The translations under genes were made by a program, and so were the position numbers. DNA of 64,000 bases, taken from Paraspadella gotoi (lineage: Eukaryota; Chaetognatha). Every line of letters begins with the position of its first letter. Position 1 is the stretch's first letter. Location: NCBI GenBank assembly GCA_051294375.1, contig CM119267.1, forward strand, positions 3,398,192-3,462,191. The letters run 5' to 3'. Positions 12,530 to 24,573 of this stretch are shown piece by piece. Below the pieces are notes generated by a model. It saw only the letters and a list, made by a program, of their open reading frames with translations. It searched no databases and was not told where the DNA came from.

Positions 12530-13251
12530 GTTGAGACTCACTCGCCTAGCTCCGAGACTCGGGGCGAGAGTTTATTAAAATTGTAAGTCTCTGAGGCAAA
12601 AATGAATTCTATATCGCAAAATGAGATACTACCTTCGTATCGCTTGATAAATGAAAAAAAAAAAAATGTAAGCGGAAAATCACACAATTTTATATATTAG
12701 AATCATAAAATAACTGAAGCTGCCGACTGTTTAAAAAGTGTTTATACATGACATTTAAATAGTAAAAATAAAATACTAACTGTAAAAAATTATTATCTGT
12801 AGATTTTTCGTAGTCAAAGTAAAAATGGCGCGATATAGTCTCGCAGAATAATTGACGTCGATAGCGTGGAACAATTTGCCGATAACCGAATTACACTGAT
12901 CATAAAATGAAAAAAAAAAATTCATCTCCAAGTTGCTCCACTCTTCTTGTAAAAAAAAAACGTTTTAAAATATAACAATTAAAATAAACGAACTCTGAAA
13001 TCGTTCTGGGATGATTAGCGTGGAGAATAATTTTATCTGATGGACAAAGACCAATATGTCCTATATATCACCGACCGATTAAATCTAAATGTCCAAAAAA
13101 CCCAAACCGCTCATTCACTGATTCAATTCCAAGAGTAACGAGCCAAGAAAGTCCACCAGATCAAATTTTGTTCATAAAGTCGTGGATATACTGCACGTTC
13201 ATTTGGTCTGGAATGTAAAACGATTAAAATAAGGGTCTCTGTATATAATTA
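12530..13251. other. Spacer between the 904-residue gene and pantothenate kinase
   Basis: This is 722 bp of AT-rich sequence with several A runs (near 12653-12664, 12909-12920 and 12951-12961). It should contain the pantothenate kinase 3' untranslated region and the leader of the downstream gene. No open frame with family resemblance and no RNA gene is visible. A short upstream exon of the 904-residue gene cannot be excluded. Confidence 0.5.
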
Positions 13252-16200
13252 TCACATTCGCTGCTTAATGAGCTCCAGTAGGCAGCCGACGGCCCCGAAG
13301 TATCCTTCGTGCTCTAGGAAGAGCGCCTGTTGCGTGCCTTCCGACCAATAGTTGACGGCGTAGGCTAATAGCTTCATGCTGAGCTCGTTCTTACGTAAGT
13401 AGTTTCCCACAAAAACGATTCGTTCGATTTTTTCTGAGAGAAATTGAGAAAAAACGTTGACCAAAGACGAAGAGGTAAGTAATTCGCTGTGCTGGCGCGC
13501 TTACCTGCGGCGGCGACGAATCGTGATATGGAACCGATGTTGTTGGTGATCGTGACGAGAGTCGCTCGGGCTAAGTCCTCTTTGGTAATCTTGTCACGAC
13601 TCTCCTTGTGATTCATTTTCCCAAAGGAGGAGGCCACGATGTCGCCTGATGTACGCCGAAAATAAAACTGATAATGACCCATATCCGGCCTTCGATTTTC
13701 GATTAAGCGGAGACGAAGAAATAAATAGTAACAAACCGGGCAAGTTGAACTTGGAATAATCGCCGCCGTAAATATCCCTGACGAGCTTGTCCACGTTGGT
13801 GCTGTCGCCACCGTCGGCCAGCTCGAGCGCCTCGTCGAAGGTCGAGCAACCGGTCAAAAGCGAGCAGAGGCCTAAAAAGGTTCCCCCACCGATGGAGGTT
13901 CCCGAGACGCGTTGGTAGTCGCTGGGAGTTCGAACTGAGTTAAGGGTAAAATTTATGCGGTTTATCGTTTAACCAAAAAAAAAAAAAAAAAAAAAGTCAA
14001 AGTCAAAGATTGATAACAAAGACTATTATGTACTGACCCGCCAACAGCGAGACGCCAGAACCGATGTTAACCACCAAATATGGGTATGGGTCAGAAAAGT
14101 CGTAATTCTCCTTGGAAAAGGCGCCCCGATAATTAAAGGGATCCACGTAATAAAAACATTCTTTTCTCGGGTTGATGTAGTGGATGTAATGAATTCCCTC
14201 GATCAAGCTTTTCAACTCGTCAAATTTCATCAATTCCATCTCGAGGAGTTCGTTGAAATCCGTTTCGAACTTGTAGGCTCCGCCCCCTGAAGTAAAAGAG
14301 TATCAGCAACGCCCCTCGTCAATGATATAAACGGGCCTTCAGTCGAATAGAAACTTACCCGTGGCGCAAATTGTTCGAGCGACGCTTTTGAGGTTTTTCG
14401 ATTTACAGAGTAGAATAAACTTATCCATTTCTGAGGTGGGAAAGCGGATGAAGTGAAGGATTCCTTGCCGACCGTCCAGTCGCACGTGAGGTAGCTCCAG
14501 GTGCACATCGCGAATGCCGGTTTCTCCATAGGCAGTGTTTCCTGTATAGGGACAAAAAAAAAAAGAATTGACCTTTCCTCTATCGATCGGGCAGGTAGTA
14601 AGTGCTTCTCATCATAGAAAGAACGTCGTTACTTAAGATTAACTACCGGAGTGGTCAAATCTAGGATGACCAGGTAATAGCTATAATATATACCAGTTAA
14701 GTAATGTCGAATCGTTTTGAGAGTCTCCAGCTCGGACTCCTCGTCTTCCGTGGTGATGTTGAGAGGCTCATAGTAGACGAGTTTGGTGAGTGAGCCACCG
14801 ATGTCGATGCCGAACCAGGGAAGGGGCGGCGCCGTGTGAGTTCCGTCCTCGCATCCGTTCTCGATGTCGCTGTACGGACTGGATCGTCCGCTCACGTTGT
14901 GCAGCGAGGACGCAATATGAGGAGCGAGTCCTTTTCCTGAAGAAATACGCGGACGTGAAAAAAGGGAATGAAAAAAAAATATTTTGCGTCAAGAATGAAA
15001 AAATTTACCTTTAGAAGACGGCGGGGAAGGCGATTTCTCATTGGACGGGAAAGGTGAATTGTTTGTTTTATCCTGATTTGACCTGAAAAAAAATTATTTG
15101 AATTTTAATAATGCTCACTTTTCTCGTATGTTAAAACAATTGTACTTATTTAGCTTGACAAGACTGTTACAAATAAATCAATATATTAATCCTGAAATAC
15201 ATGGTGACAATTCTACAAGCGCCGGTAAAAAAACGCTGTAATTTTCAAACCCATAAAGATTTTTTCAATGTTTTATATGAATTTAAAAGTAAAAACCCAA
15301 ACTATTTATATATGAAAATTTTATAAGAATCGACTTTGATATGCCTCAGCAATGATAGCTGGAAGATGGATTTTTAAACTCACTTTTTTTAGATTCAATT
15401 TATTTCTCTTACTTTCAGTAAGTTTTCTGAAAAAATTTGAATTAAAATAATATTTTTAATAAATATTATTATCTTTTGAAAGCCCTTTCAAATTTAAAGA
15501 GAATGACGTACTTACGAATACTGTAGTATAAAATTTAACCGGCCCAGCTTTAATTTAATTAGGATACTCAAAAACGAGATATCTTTCCAAAGATCAATAG
15601 CTGGAGGGTAAATTTAAGATTTTTATCAAATTGTGATTGGCTATATTAAATCTTTTTTTTTTCAGGCTCTTTCATGATACTTATATAAATAATAATTTAA
15701 ACAGGTCATATATTTTAAAAAAAGATTTAAAATTTTAGATAATTCACTTTTGATTCTTTTAATTGAACCAAGGCTGGGCAGCTTACTTTTTATGTTAGAG
15801 CTTTTTTTAAGAGCTTTCTGAAGATATTAATATTGTTAATATCTTAATAAATACTTTGTTTAAAAAAGAGCTAAAAGTTGAAAAAAAAAAGAATTTAAAA
15901 ACAGTGAGTTGGAAAATGAAACCCGATTTTAGAAGCCAACTTTTTCCACTCATTGTCAAGGCATATCTTAACTGATCAATATAAAATTTGAACACATAAA
16001 TGATTTTAATATTTTCTACCCCACTAATTTTTAAGATCAATGAAATAACCACTGGTTTGCAAATGACAGCGTTTTTCTACCGGCGCGGCACTTGTAAAAT
16101 TGTCACCATGTAAATACAATTAACAGATCCACGTTACCCTCGTTTTTTATGTAAGTTCAAGTCAATAATCTAAAGTTAAAAAAAAAAATACCTTAGTGAG

Positions 16201-16313
16201 AGATTTGGTGAGTAACAAGAACATGAGCTTTTGCTAGCAACAGTTTTAATCGGTGCTTGCGATTTTTGACTAGTTCCATTTTCGAGGCCATCTCGAGAGG
16301 AAGCCCTATTCAT
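13252..16313 (-). CDS. PANK: Pantothenate kinase (PANK1/2/3 type)
   Basis: This is the rate-limiting first enzyme of coenzyme A synthesis, phosphorylating pantothenate; the animal enzymes are feedback-inhibited by acyl-CoA. Eight exons (16313-16192, 15082-15009, 14936-14694, 14541-14359, 14286-14038, 13934-13737, 13645-13505, 13433-13252) sum to 1392 nt, 463 residues. The first 105 residues are a Ser/Pro-rich extension. The kinase core starts at [19 protein letters not shown]. Further marks are [89 protein letters not shown] and [13 protein letters not shown]. It is clearly the PANK1-3 class, not PANK4. The first intron (1109 bp) holds a trans­poson-like element. Confidence 0.96.
15200..16110. 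mobile_element. Non-autonomous inverted-repeat DNA element (MITE-like), TA-flanked
   Basis: This 911 bp element lies in the first intron of the pantothenate kinase gene. Its ends are imperfect terminal inverted repeats of about 50-57 bp. The left arm starts CATGGTGACAATTCTACAAG and contains CGCCGGTA and AACGCTGT. The reverse complement of the right arm starts CATGGTGACAATTTTACAAG and repeats the same blocks, with a few extra bases. The element is flanked on both sides by TA, as in Tc1/mariner-type insertions. The interior is AT-rich, carries smaller palindromes and has no transposase frame, so it would depend on an enzyme encoded elsewhere. Confidence 0.8.
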
Positions 16314-16907
16314 GGTTTCAGGAGACTTGAAACCTTTAAGAGTTAGGAGCCCATAATAAAATATTCGTTTGGTGAAACCGTCTGCGGTAATTGCACTTAG
16401 TCCAAATTCGGAATATCACCCGAGAAGCATCTACTTCAAAATCAACTGTTAAAGGCGCTGCTGAAAAAATTTGGGACTATATACCATCCTTTCTCAGAAC
16501 GATTCTTTTTCTAAAAATATCTCAGTAAACGACAGTTTTTAACCTATGCATTTAAGAAGAGTTAAAAATAAAAAAACGTGAGGTTATAAAACAATAAGGT
16601 AAACAAATACAAAATGCATTGAAATTGCTTGACATTTCCCAAGAGTTATACCGATACGAAGATGGACTATCATGAAAAGATCATTTAAAACTACTAACCG
16701 ACCAGTTCCATACTAACAGTAATTATTAAACGTTATAAAATATAAAGTGAAAAATTTTAAAGCAATTTTGGATCGAGTACAACTATCAGTATAACCCGGC
16801 GACTTAACACCAAACATAAATAGTTTTAATTCCGGGAGAACGTCGACGGAAAAGGCGGGCGAATGCGCCGACGCGGAAGTCGTGGGGCAACTAGCTTGGC
16901 AAACTCG
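16314..16907. other. Spacer between pantothenate kinase and HADHA
   Basis: This is 594 bp of AT-rich sequence that should hold the HADHA 3' untranslated region and the pantothenate kinase leader. No coding region, RNA gene or repeat is recognised. Confidence 0.5.
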
Positions 16908-19900
16908 TCATCGCGGGAAAAACTTTTTCCCACTTTTGGCCATGTCGACCAGCATGTCGCAGGGTTTGAACTGATCACCGTAGGTGGAGGCGAACTCTTC
17001 CATTTTATTGACCAAAAAATCCGCTCCCATTGAATCGGTGTACCGGAAAGGTCCGCCTGTGGCCAACGAAAACTCAGGTTTAATCTCCTTTTATTAAAGC
17101 ACAAAGCAAAGAAAATGAATTGAAGTAAATATCTCACCGTAGTTAGGAGGAAATCCGAGTCCAAAAACGGCGGCAATGTCGCCATCCGTAGGATTTCTCA
17201 AAATACTTTCCTATTTCGTCAGAAAATTGAAAAGTTATTCACGCATGATTTTTTTAAATTAAAAAAAATATATGTTATGATTCTTTTACCTGAAGACACA
17301 TGACAGCCTCGTTCGTAAACCTGGTCGCTAGGCGGAGTTGAACTAACTCGGGGCCTAAAGGCACTTTCGGTTCCACCTTGTGCTTTTTGATGATCGACGA
17401 AAAACCGGGGTTTACTGGACGAGGACCCTTCTTTTTCTTCCCTTCGTAAGAGTAAATGCCTGTGGAAATATATTATCGTGGTATTAATATATATTAACAT
17501 TTCTTGATAATAAAATAATAATTATATATACATAATATAATCCATATTTAATATCTTTTTTTTTCTTAACCTTTCTTCGTCTTTCTGCCCAAATGGCCGG
17601 CGCTGACCATGTCGAGCAGGACTTGAACGTCGGCTCCTCCATGTCTAATGCCGAAGGCCTTGTGAAGATCCTCGGCAACATGAGCGCCGACATCGATGCC
17701 CACTTCGTCGAGCAACGTCGCCGTTCCGACCGGAAAACCGTAACCCTTTGTCCACTTGTCCAAATCGACGGGAGAAACTCCCTCCTGCGGTTCGGACAGA
17801 GATTCGTCACAAAAAGACTGTCGACGGATTCTTCAACACGAAAATCTTACCTGTAAAAGTCGAATCACTTCAGCAAGGGTTGGCGCCAGACATCTCGTGG
17901 TGTAGAACCCGGGCCCGTCCTTGACGACGACGATGAGCTTGCCTTGACGCAACCCCAGATCAACGGAGGCTTTGAGCGTCTCCTCCGAAGTATTGTCGGT
18001 CGTGATGATTTCCAACAACTCCATTTTGTCCACTGGAATGAGAAGATGAAAAAAAAAAAAAAAACATTAGCAAGAGCTCGGCCATCAAAGATGAGAAAAT
18101 AATCTCACCAGGAGAAAAATAATGCAAGCCGATAACGTTTTCGGGACGAGCGGAAGCGGTGGCGATTTCGCCGATGGGTAACGCAGATGTATTCGACGCA
18201 AAGATGCAATCGGAAGGAATGTGCTTTTCGACCTCTTTGACGACCTTGTGCTTGATGTTGATGTCTTCGAAAACGGCTTCGATGACCATTTGCGCGGATT
18301 CGAATCCATCGTACTGGAGAGTCCCAGTCACGTTGGACGCGATGGTATCGGCTTCGAATTGCGTCAATCGCTTTCGCTTCACTGTTTTGTTGTTCGTTAA
18401 ATTCAATACTCTGAATTAGTACTCGTTTTATAGGGAAGTTCGTGAGTCATTCGTAAAACAATTACCTCCTCCTTTGAGGCCACCTTCTATTTGGTTTAGT
18501 CCCCTGCCTAAGCCCTCGTTGCTCATATCTTTGACGGTGGTTTTAATGCCCTTGTCGATGCTGACCTATGAGATACAAGAAAAAAACGAGGCGTTAATCT
18601 TTCAAAAATTATTCTTCCCTGCGCAAACCGAACATGCCTGAACGATTCCGGCCCCCATGAGTCCCGCACCAAGAACTGCCAGGTTATTGATCGGTCGCGC
18701 CGGTTTTCCGAAGTGATTCTTCTTGCACTCTGTCCTTCCATTGAAAAGACCCATCAGAGCCTGAGACTCGCGAGTCACGCCGAGTTCCCCGAATCCTTTG
18801 CTCTCGGCTTCGAGTCCGGCATCAAATCCGTTGTCCAATCCGGTCTTGGTGACATCCAGGATTTTTAGAGGAGCGGGATAAAGGCCTTTTGAAACGCCCA
18901 TCACCTGCTTCTTCGCTTGAGTAAAGATAAAATTCCTGACAAAAAGGAGAAAAAAAGTGTAAGTCGTGTTACATTTAACAAAAGCGATCTAATTGTTTAA
19001 AGATTAAATATTAAAGATCACAGAATCTACCTAACGAATCCTATGCCCATAATCTTGTCCTTAAAATCCTTCTTACGACCCTTGGCTTTGATGCTGCCGT
19101 CGGCAAGACCTTTAGCCACTTTAATGGCGACTCTTTCGAGATGATCTTTTCAATGCAAGATTTGTAAATTTTAAAAAAATTATCGTAATTTAGGCTATAA
19201 AAATTTATATTGTAGAAAATAACCTAATGTATTTTCTTCGGGTCCTTTCAGTCCGGGGCCCACGGGTTGTACGAGATCATGAACGAGCCCTATTTTTTTT
19301 GCCTTGTCTGCTCTAATGTTTTTCCCTGAATTTGAAAACAAAATGGAATAGATTATATTTAAATCTATACTCATTAGAGTGATGTGAAAATGATAAAATC
19401 TTAGAAAATTAAAATTTAGCATATAAAACATAAAAATAAAAACCAATAAATATACTTTGGTAAATTAATTTTTTAATTTTATACATTAGTGGGCACCAGT
19501 GAGCTATATTTATATATAGTAATAAGTATATAATAAGCTAAATTTTTTTTTATTAAATTGGTTAAAAATGTAAAAAACTATATTTAAGACACCGATTTTC
19601 AATTTCGAGCTTAAAATTATAGTTTTTTATAATTTTAACCTACTTTTTTAAAAAAAAACCTAATTTTTGAAAAAGATTTATATTTTCTTTTATCAACTTT
19701 TAACGAAAAATCTGAACTCAATAAGGGTTGTACTATATACTAAATGAGCTGACTGGGCTACTATATTTATAAAAAAAAAATTATAGATTAGTATTCACTA
19801 ATATAATAGTTTTTAAGATATAACTGCTAAATTTTGATGCCAAACTTTCACTTCACCCTAATCACCAAAAAAAAAAAAAAAGAGTTCCTAGACTTATTTT

Positions 19901-20516
19901 AACCTTGTAACATCATTGGAAGGGCTTCAGGTAGGGCTACGGTTTTAGGTAACCTCTGCGTGCCACCAGCTCCGGGCAACAATCCAAGCATGACTTCCGG
20001 TAACGCTAATACCGTTTTCTTGTCCTTGACAGCCAGTCTGTATTGGCAAGCGAGAGCGACTTCCAAGCCGCCTCCCATGCACGTTCCCTTGATAGCAGCT
20101 ACGATGGGTTTAGGGCTCGAAGCTACCTTGTTGAGCAGTTCCTGACCATTAGAAGAAAGCGCTTGCACCTCTTGACTCGTAGTGCAAGCCTGCAACATCT
20201 TAATGTCAGCTCCCGCAATGAAACATCCGGGTTTGCCGGAAATTATAACCCCGGATTTAACCGTGTTGTTTTGCCAAAATTCCTCGAGCGCTTTTTCCAT
20301 TTCTTCCTGGACCTCCTTGCCCAAAGAATTGACTTTAGAGTCGGGACTATCAAGTTTTAAAACAGCGACGCCATCTTTGATGGAGACGGTGACGTGCTTG
20401 GCTAGGTCTGCCGCTGATGTGGAAAAGTTGAGCGCCGTGGACGACGTGACGCGGTGCAGGTCCCCCTGGAGCTTGTGAAGGAGGCGACCGAACGCCACGC
20501 ACTTAAAGGAAGCCAT
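16908..20516 (-). CDS. HADHA: Mitochondrial trifunctional protein alpha subunit
   Basis: This carries long-chain enoyl-CoA hydratase and 3-hydroxyacyl-CoA dehydrogenase activities of mitochondrial beta-oxidation. Eleven exons (20516-19904, 19325-19224, 19145-19031, 18935-18638, 18565-18466, 18381-18109, 18032-17851, 17784-17571, 17459-17290, 17210-17138, 17056-16908) sum to 2289 nt, 762 residues, against 763 in humans. A presequence precedes the crotonase domain ([38 protein letters not shown]). Then come the Rossmann fold [32 protein letters not shown], the catalytic-His segment VIGLHYFSP, and PGFYTTR. The intron after GAGIVQ begins with GC, supported by frame and alignment. The thiolase subunit HADHB is not in the window. 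Confidence 0.97.
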
Positions 20517-20830
20517 GTTTAGTTCCTAGCTCCTAAATCTGTGTATAAATTATAAAAAATATAAATATAAATGAAAACGGGCGTTTCTTTTAAGTTAATT
20601 CGATAAACGACCGACATCTAAGTTAAAATTAAAATAGGTTAAAATTCTTGAATAAGTAATATAGACGCTCCCGAAATTGAGTAATTGAAATCACGGCTTA
20701 GCGGAATTTCTCTGAAATTACTCCGAAGTTACAAATGCATTATTAATATTGATCACCTATCTCGTATCAGTTTCAGTTCCTGCCTATTTAATAAGTTAAT
20801 TACACTTGCATATATCAGCAAGTGTTATCC
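20517..20830. other. Spacer between HADHA and the RRM protein
   Basis: This 314 bp AT-rich spacer has an acceptor-like TTTATACACAG on the minus strand about 25 bp before the HADHA ATG. Nothing else is recognised. Confidence 0.5.
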
Positions 20831-22105
20831 TCAAAATCTCTTCATTCTTGGCGGCAAAGTGTTGGCGCCGATTCTGTCGAAGCCCCCCCCGCCTGAAAAT
20901 CTCACTCTTTTAGCCATGGGCGATATGGAAGCTTCCCCGAATTCGCCCACGTTGGGCCGAACTCGCGCTCCGCTGCCGAGTAAAGATCTATCTCCGTCCG
21001 AAAAGACGGCCATGTAACCCGGGAGCTCCTGTGACAATCTCCGAAGGCCTCCAGAAGCCTCGAATAAAGTATTGAGATTCTGGATCTGTTGCTGCAATTC
21101 TAACAAATCCTTGATGGAAGCGAGTTGACGAATCGGGTCGGTCCGCAACGAACTTTGCGACTTTATTCGCGGATTCAGGCTTGACGACGACGACAAACCA
21201 GACCTCGCAGAGCTAGTCTTATTGTGGGAAAGGTTGACCGTCAACTTGATGCCCTGAAATTCGGATCTGTTCAAAGCCGAAACGGCTTCGTTAGCGCTGG
21301 TCGGGCATAACATGTCCACGAAACCGTAGCCTTTTCCTTTGATAACTCTCCCATCCCACACGGGCCCGTACTTTTCGAACAAATTTGTTAAATCCTTTTC
21401 TTTGCAAGAGTCGGTCAGGCCTTTGATGTAAACCGTGGTGATCTCGCCTAGCTTAATAAGCGACTTTATCCTGCGTCCCTTGGGCGTCACGTTGTTTTCC
21501 GCAATTTCGACAACTAGGGGATGAGGCAAAGATTCGACCCGCTTTCGGTCGAGCGCGTCAATAGCCTTTCGAGCGTCGAAGAACGACTCCATGCGCACGA
21601 AGGCAACCTCCGGTTTGCTTCGTGGTCTTTCGATTGAGCTCACGGGACCGTATGCTTCGAAAAGGGTCTTTAGAACGGCGTCGTCTACGTCCTTGGCTCG
21701 GCCGACAAAGATGTTGACCTCGTTGAGGTTACGAGAGACTTTCTTTCGACCCAGTGACACCTCGACGACAATCCTGTTCCCATCCAACTCGGAATTGTTG
21801 AGAGCCGCGATGGCCGCCTTGGCCGCACAAGCATCGCGCATATGAAGAAAAGCGAAGTTCCGAAACATTTGAACGCGTTCGACGGCGCCGAAGGGAGAGA
21901 ACATCCTTTCTAGGGCCTCGCTTTGAAGTTTACCCCTTAGGTTACCCACATAAACGGTGGTGACGTGGCCGGCCGGAGCGGAGGATGGATCGACTTCTGG
22001 CTCCGCAGCATCCATCGGAGGCTCGACCCCGTTGTACTTCAAGTCGACATCGAGAGGTGGTTCATAGCCATCACCCAGATAGCTTTCATTCTCATAGCCT
22101 TTCAT
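20831..22105 (-). CDS. Three-RRM RNA-binding protein (RBM4/lark-like)
   Basis: This is a single intronless frame of 1275 nt, 424 residues, starting at MKGYENESYLGDGYE. After an acidic 45-residue leader come three RNA recognition motifs. RRM1 (about 48-117) has RNP2 VYVGNL and RNP1 RNFAFLHM. RRM2 (about 130-205) has VNIFVGRA and PEVAFVRM. RRM3 (about 220-292) has VYIKGL and KGYGFVDM. The tail is Ser-rich with a Gln/Leu stretch (LLELQQQIQNL) and a basic, Gly-rich end. RRM1 most resembles RBM4/RBM14 and RRM3 resembles RBMS/ELAV motifs. The exact orthologue cannot be named; a role in splicing or mRNA control is inferred from domains alone. Confidence 0.85.
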   Translation of the reverse strand: MKGYENESYLGDGYEPPLDVDLKYNGVEPPMDAAEPEVDPSSAPAGHVTTVYVGNLRGKLQSEALERMFSPFGAVERVQMFRNFAFLHMRDACAAKAAIAALNNSELDGNRIVVEVSLGRKKVSRNLNEVNIFVGRAKDVDDAVLKTLFEAYGPVSSIERPRSKPEVAFVRMESFFDARKAIDALDRKRVESLPHPLVVEIAENNVTPKGRRIKSLIKLGEITTVYIKGLTDSCKEKDLTNLFEKYGPVWDGRVIKGKGYGFVDMLCPTSANEAVSALNRSEFQGIKLTVNLSHNKTSSARSGLSSSSSLNPRIKSQSSLRTDPIRQLASIKDLLELQQQIQNLNTLFEASGGLRRLSQELPGYMAVFSDGDRSLLGSGARVRPNVGEFGEASISPMAKRVRFSGGGGFDRIGANTLPPRMKRF

Positions 22106-22294
22106 TGTGAACGATAAGTTTATTGGGAATTATTTTAGGAAAGAATTGACTGAAAAGCAACAATTATAAATATCAACGATTAAACCAAATTTGAGAAATA
22201 ATTTTGTAACAAGCATGGGTTTTCTTCAAAAAAATTATTATAAAAGCGAGAGTATTTCAGTCATTTTAGGAATGAATTAAAAGAGTCAGCTCGA

Positions 22295-23815
22295 CTAGCT
22301 TGTAACAGAGGCCGATATGGATCGCAGCCCGAACCGTTCCTCGATTTCATCGACAATCATCTCAGCGATGGCGAGCGACGACGTGGCGGCCGGCGACGGC
22401 GCGTTGCGAACGTGGAGCGTCCTCTCTCCTATCGTCCCTCGACGTCCTCCGTCGAAGACAAAATCGTCGACGAGCCCGCCGTCAACGTCTAACGCCTGAG
22501 CCCGAACGCCGGCGGGGCCGCGAATCACGTCGGCCGCCGTCAAGCTGGGAACGTAACGCTGCAAAAGCTTCACCTGTCAGAAATGTGATAATGCTCCAGG
22601 TTATCTCTTATAATAATTATTAATTAATATTAGTTCTCCCATTTTTACTGTCACGCTTGCCTGGGACGACACAACGAACGCCCGATACATCTCGCCGACG
22701 CCGAAAGCGAGATTTCTCTGCACCAACTTTCGCAATCCTCGAAACCCGAGTGCGTCGAGAGCGTCGCGAAGGTCGAAATCCGTCAACTTGTAGCCTTCTC
22801 TTTTGAAGGCAAGAACGGCGTTGGGTCCCAGCCAGATGTCGCCGTTCATGCGCGGCGTGAAGTGAACGCCCAGAAAGGGGAACTTCGGATTCGGGACGGG
22901 ATAGATGTTTCCTAAAGACGACAGAAAACTTGAACTGGATGTTGGAAAAAGAGAAGGGACATTGCTTTGGTCCTAACCGTTGACTAATTTGCTCTTTTCT
23001 GGCTTCAACATTAGATAGTCGCCGCGAAATGGAACGATTGGAGGTACGGCCGAGTTGCCGGTCATCGCCGCAACGCGATCAGCGTGAAGCCCGGCGCACG
23101 TGATGACGTATTTGCATCTGATTTAGCGCATAGAACATAATATTAATATTAAGCAACATACGGAAGTGACAGCGCCTTACTTGATTTCCTCGCCCGCGAG
23201 GCTCTTCACGGTCACCGGATGATCTCCGCCCTTCGAAGGCGCGATTTCGCCGGCGGAAAAACCGGCAAAGATTTTCCCGCCGGCCGAACGAAAGTCGTCG
23301 GCGAAGGAGAGCGCGACGCGACGCCAGTCGACGATCCCCGTATGAGGCGAGTGGATGGCGCCGAGACCGCGACAGTTGGGCTCAAGACGCTCGATCTCGA
23401 TCGGATCGATCAGGCGAACGTCCTTCACCTGATAGTTAAACGTAAGTTTCAGAAAAAGCCGGAGAATCAATTAAAATACGATCTTAGAAGATTTTTTTAA
23501 AAATTGACAAGTCGGGTCATTGCACCGCCTCGGCGATTTGACCTGATTCTGTAACGACCTCTGATACAAATCCTCCAGCCGCGACATCTCCTCCTCCTCA
23601 ACGGCGACGATGATCTTTCCGCATTTGTTGTACGGGATCCGCTTGGCGTCGCAGTAATCGTAGGCCATCTCGGCGCCCTTGACGCAGAGGCGCGCCTTGA
23701 GCGAGCCCGGTTTATAGTAGATCCCCATGTGAACTACGCCGCTATTGTGTCCAGTTTGGTGGGTGGCTGAATAAACGATGTTAATTGCCGATGTCGTTCG
23801 AAGCATCTCTTTCTT

Positions 23816-23852
<37 letters not shown>

Positions 23853-24072
23853 ACTTTAACTTCTAACCTAATTCTTTTTCCTTTTCAACGACGCAGAAGG
23901 AAAGGTCGGGATGTCTGCGGAGGGCTTCGCGGGCCGTGGCCAACCCGACGATGCCCCCACCCACCACGCAGACGTCAAACTCCGACGACCGCGATGAGAG
24001 ACGAGCGAAGCCAGTCGAGGCACGCCCGAGCGGCATCAACAAGCCCGTCGCGGCCCTCGCTATGCGAGCCAT
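22295..24072 (-). CDS. L2HGDH: L-2-hydroxyglutarate dehydrogenase, mitochondrial
   Basis: This FAD enzyme oxidises L-2-hydroxyglutarate, a side product of malate dehydrogenase, to 2-oxoglutarate. Six exons (24072-23868, 23766-23543, 23428-23181, 23117-22978, 22911-22661, 22573-22295) total 1347 nt, 448 residues. After an Arg/Ala presequence comes the FAD fold [18 protein letters not shown]. Further family marks are [100 protein letters not shown] and [17 protein letters not shown]. The fifth intron can start at a GC donor (preferred by alignment) or 12 bp further at GT; both keep frame. Confidence 0.96.
23818..23850. repeat. (CT)n/(GA)n microsatellite in L2HGDH intron 1
   Basis: This is a perfect CT tract of about 33 bp on the plus strand, preceded by a short CTTT repeat. 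It reads as GA in the sense of the gene and lies within the 101 bp first intron. Confidence 0.95.
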
Positions 24073-24452
24073 CTCCCGAAATCTTTTGACTAAATGTCAG
24101 TTTTGGCAATGAGAATGAAGGTCATCCTCTCGCAACATGCACAAATCTTTTTAATAATAAAAAATGGTTTAGCGAATGGCGAATATTTACAATGTAAAGT
24201 ATTAAAAAAATATTCTAACTAATTTTATAATAAACCGATTTCATTCTTATTTTCGAACCTAAAAATACGGCCCTCATATGACATAGTACAAAAAATTCCC
24301 TTCCATTTCTACAGCCATGCCGTAGAAGACGATAAAGAGAAAATATATAAATAAAATTGGTTGAGACTTAAAAAAAAAGTGGGCGCGGGTGAAAGCATCG
24401 AGAGTCTCGAGACAAGAGGTGACGACGACAACGAATACTTGAACATTCTTGG
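24073..24452. other. Spacer between L2HGDH and BLCAP
   Basis: This 380 bp spacer holds the presumed BLCAP 3' untranslated region and the L2HGDH leader. The site GACATTTAG (minus strand) about 20 bp before the L2HGDH ATG looks like a splice acceptor. No gene is seen. Confidence 0.5.
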
Positions 24453-24531
24453 TCACGTGATGATGGCGTACGCGTCCGACTCGTCCTCGTTTCCACAAGG
24501 CCAAAAGACACAATTGCCTAGACAGCTGAGA

Positions 24532-24573
<42 letters not shown>

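Noticed and set aside
19450-19900. Possible second inverted-repeat element in HADHA intron 1 (GGGCACC/GGGCTAC with AGCTATATTTA)
   Set aside because: The two sides share only a few short AT-rich words and no clean terminal inverted repeat or target duplication could be aligned.
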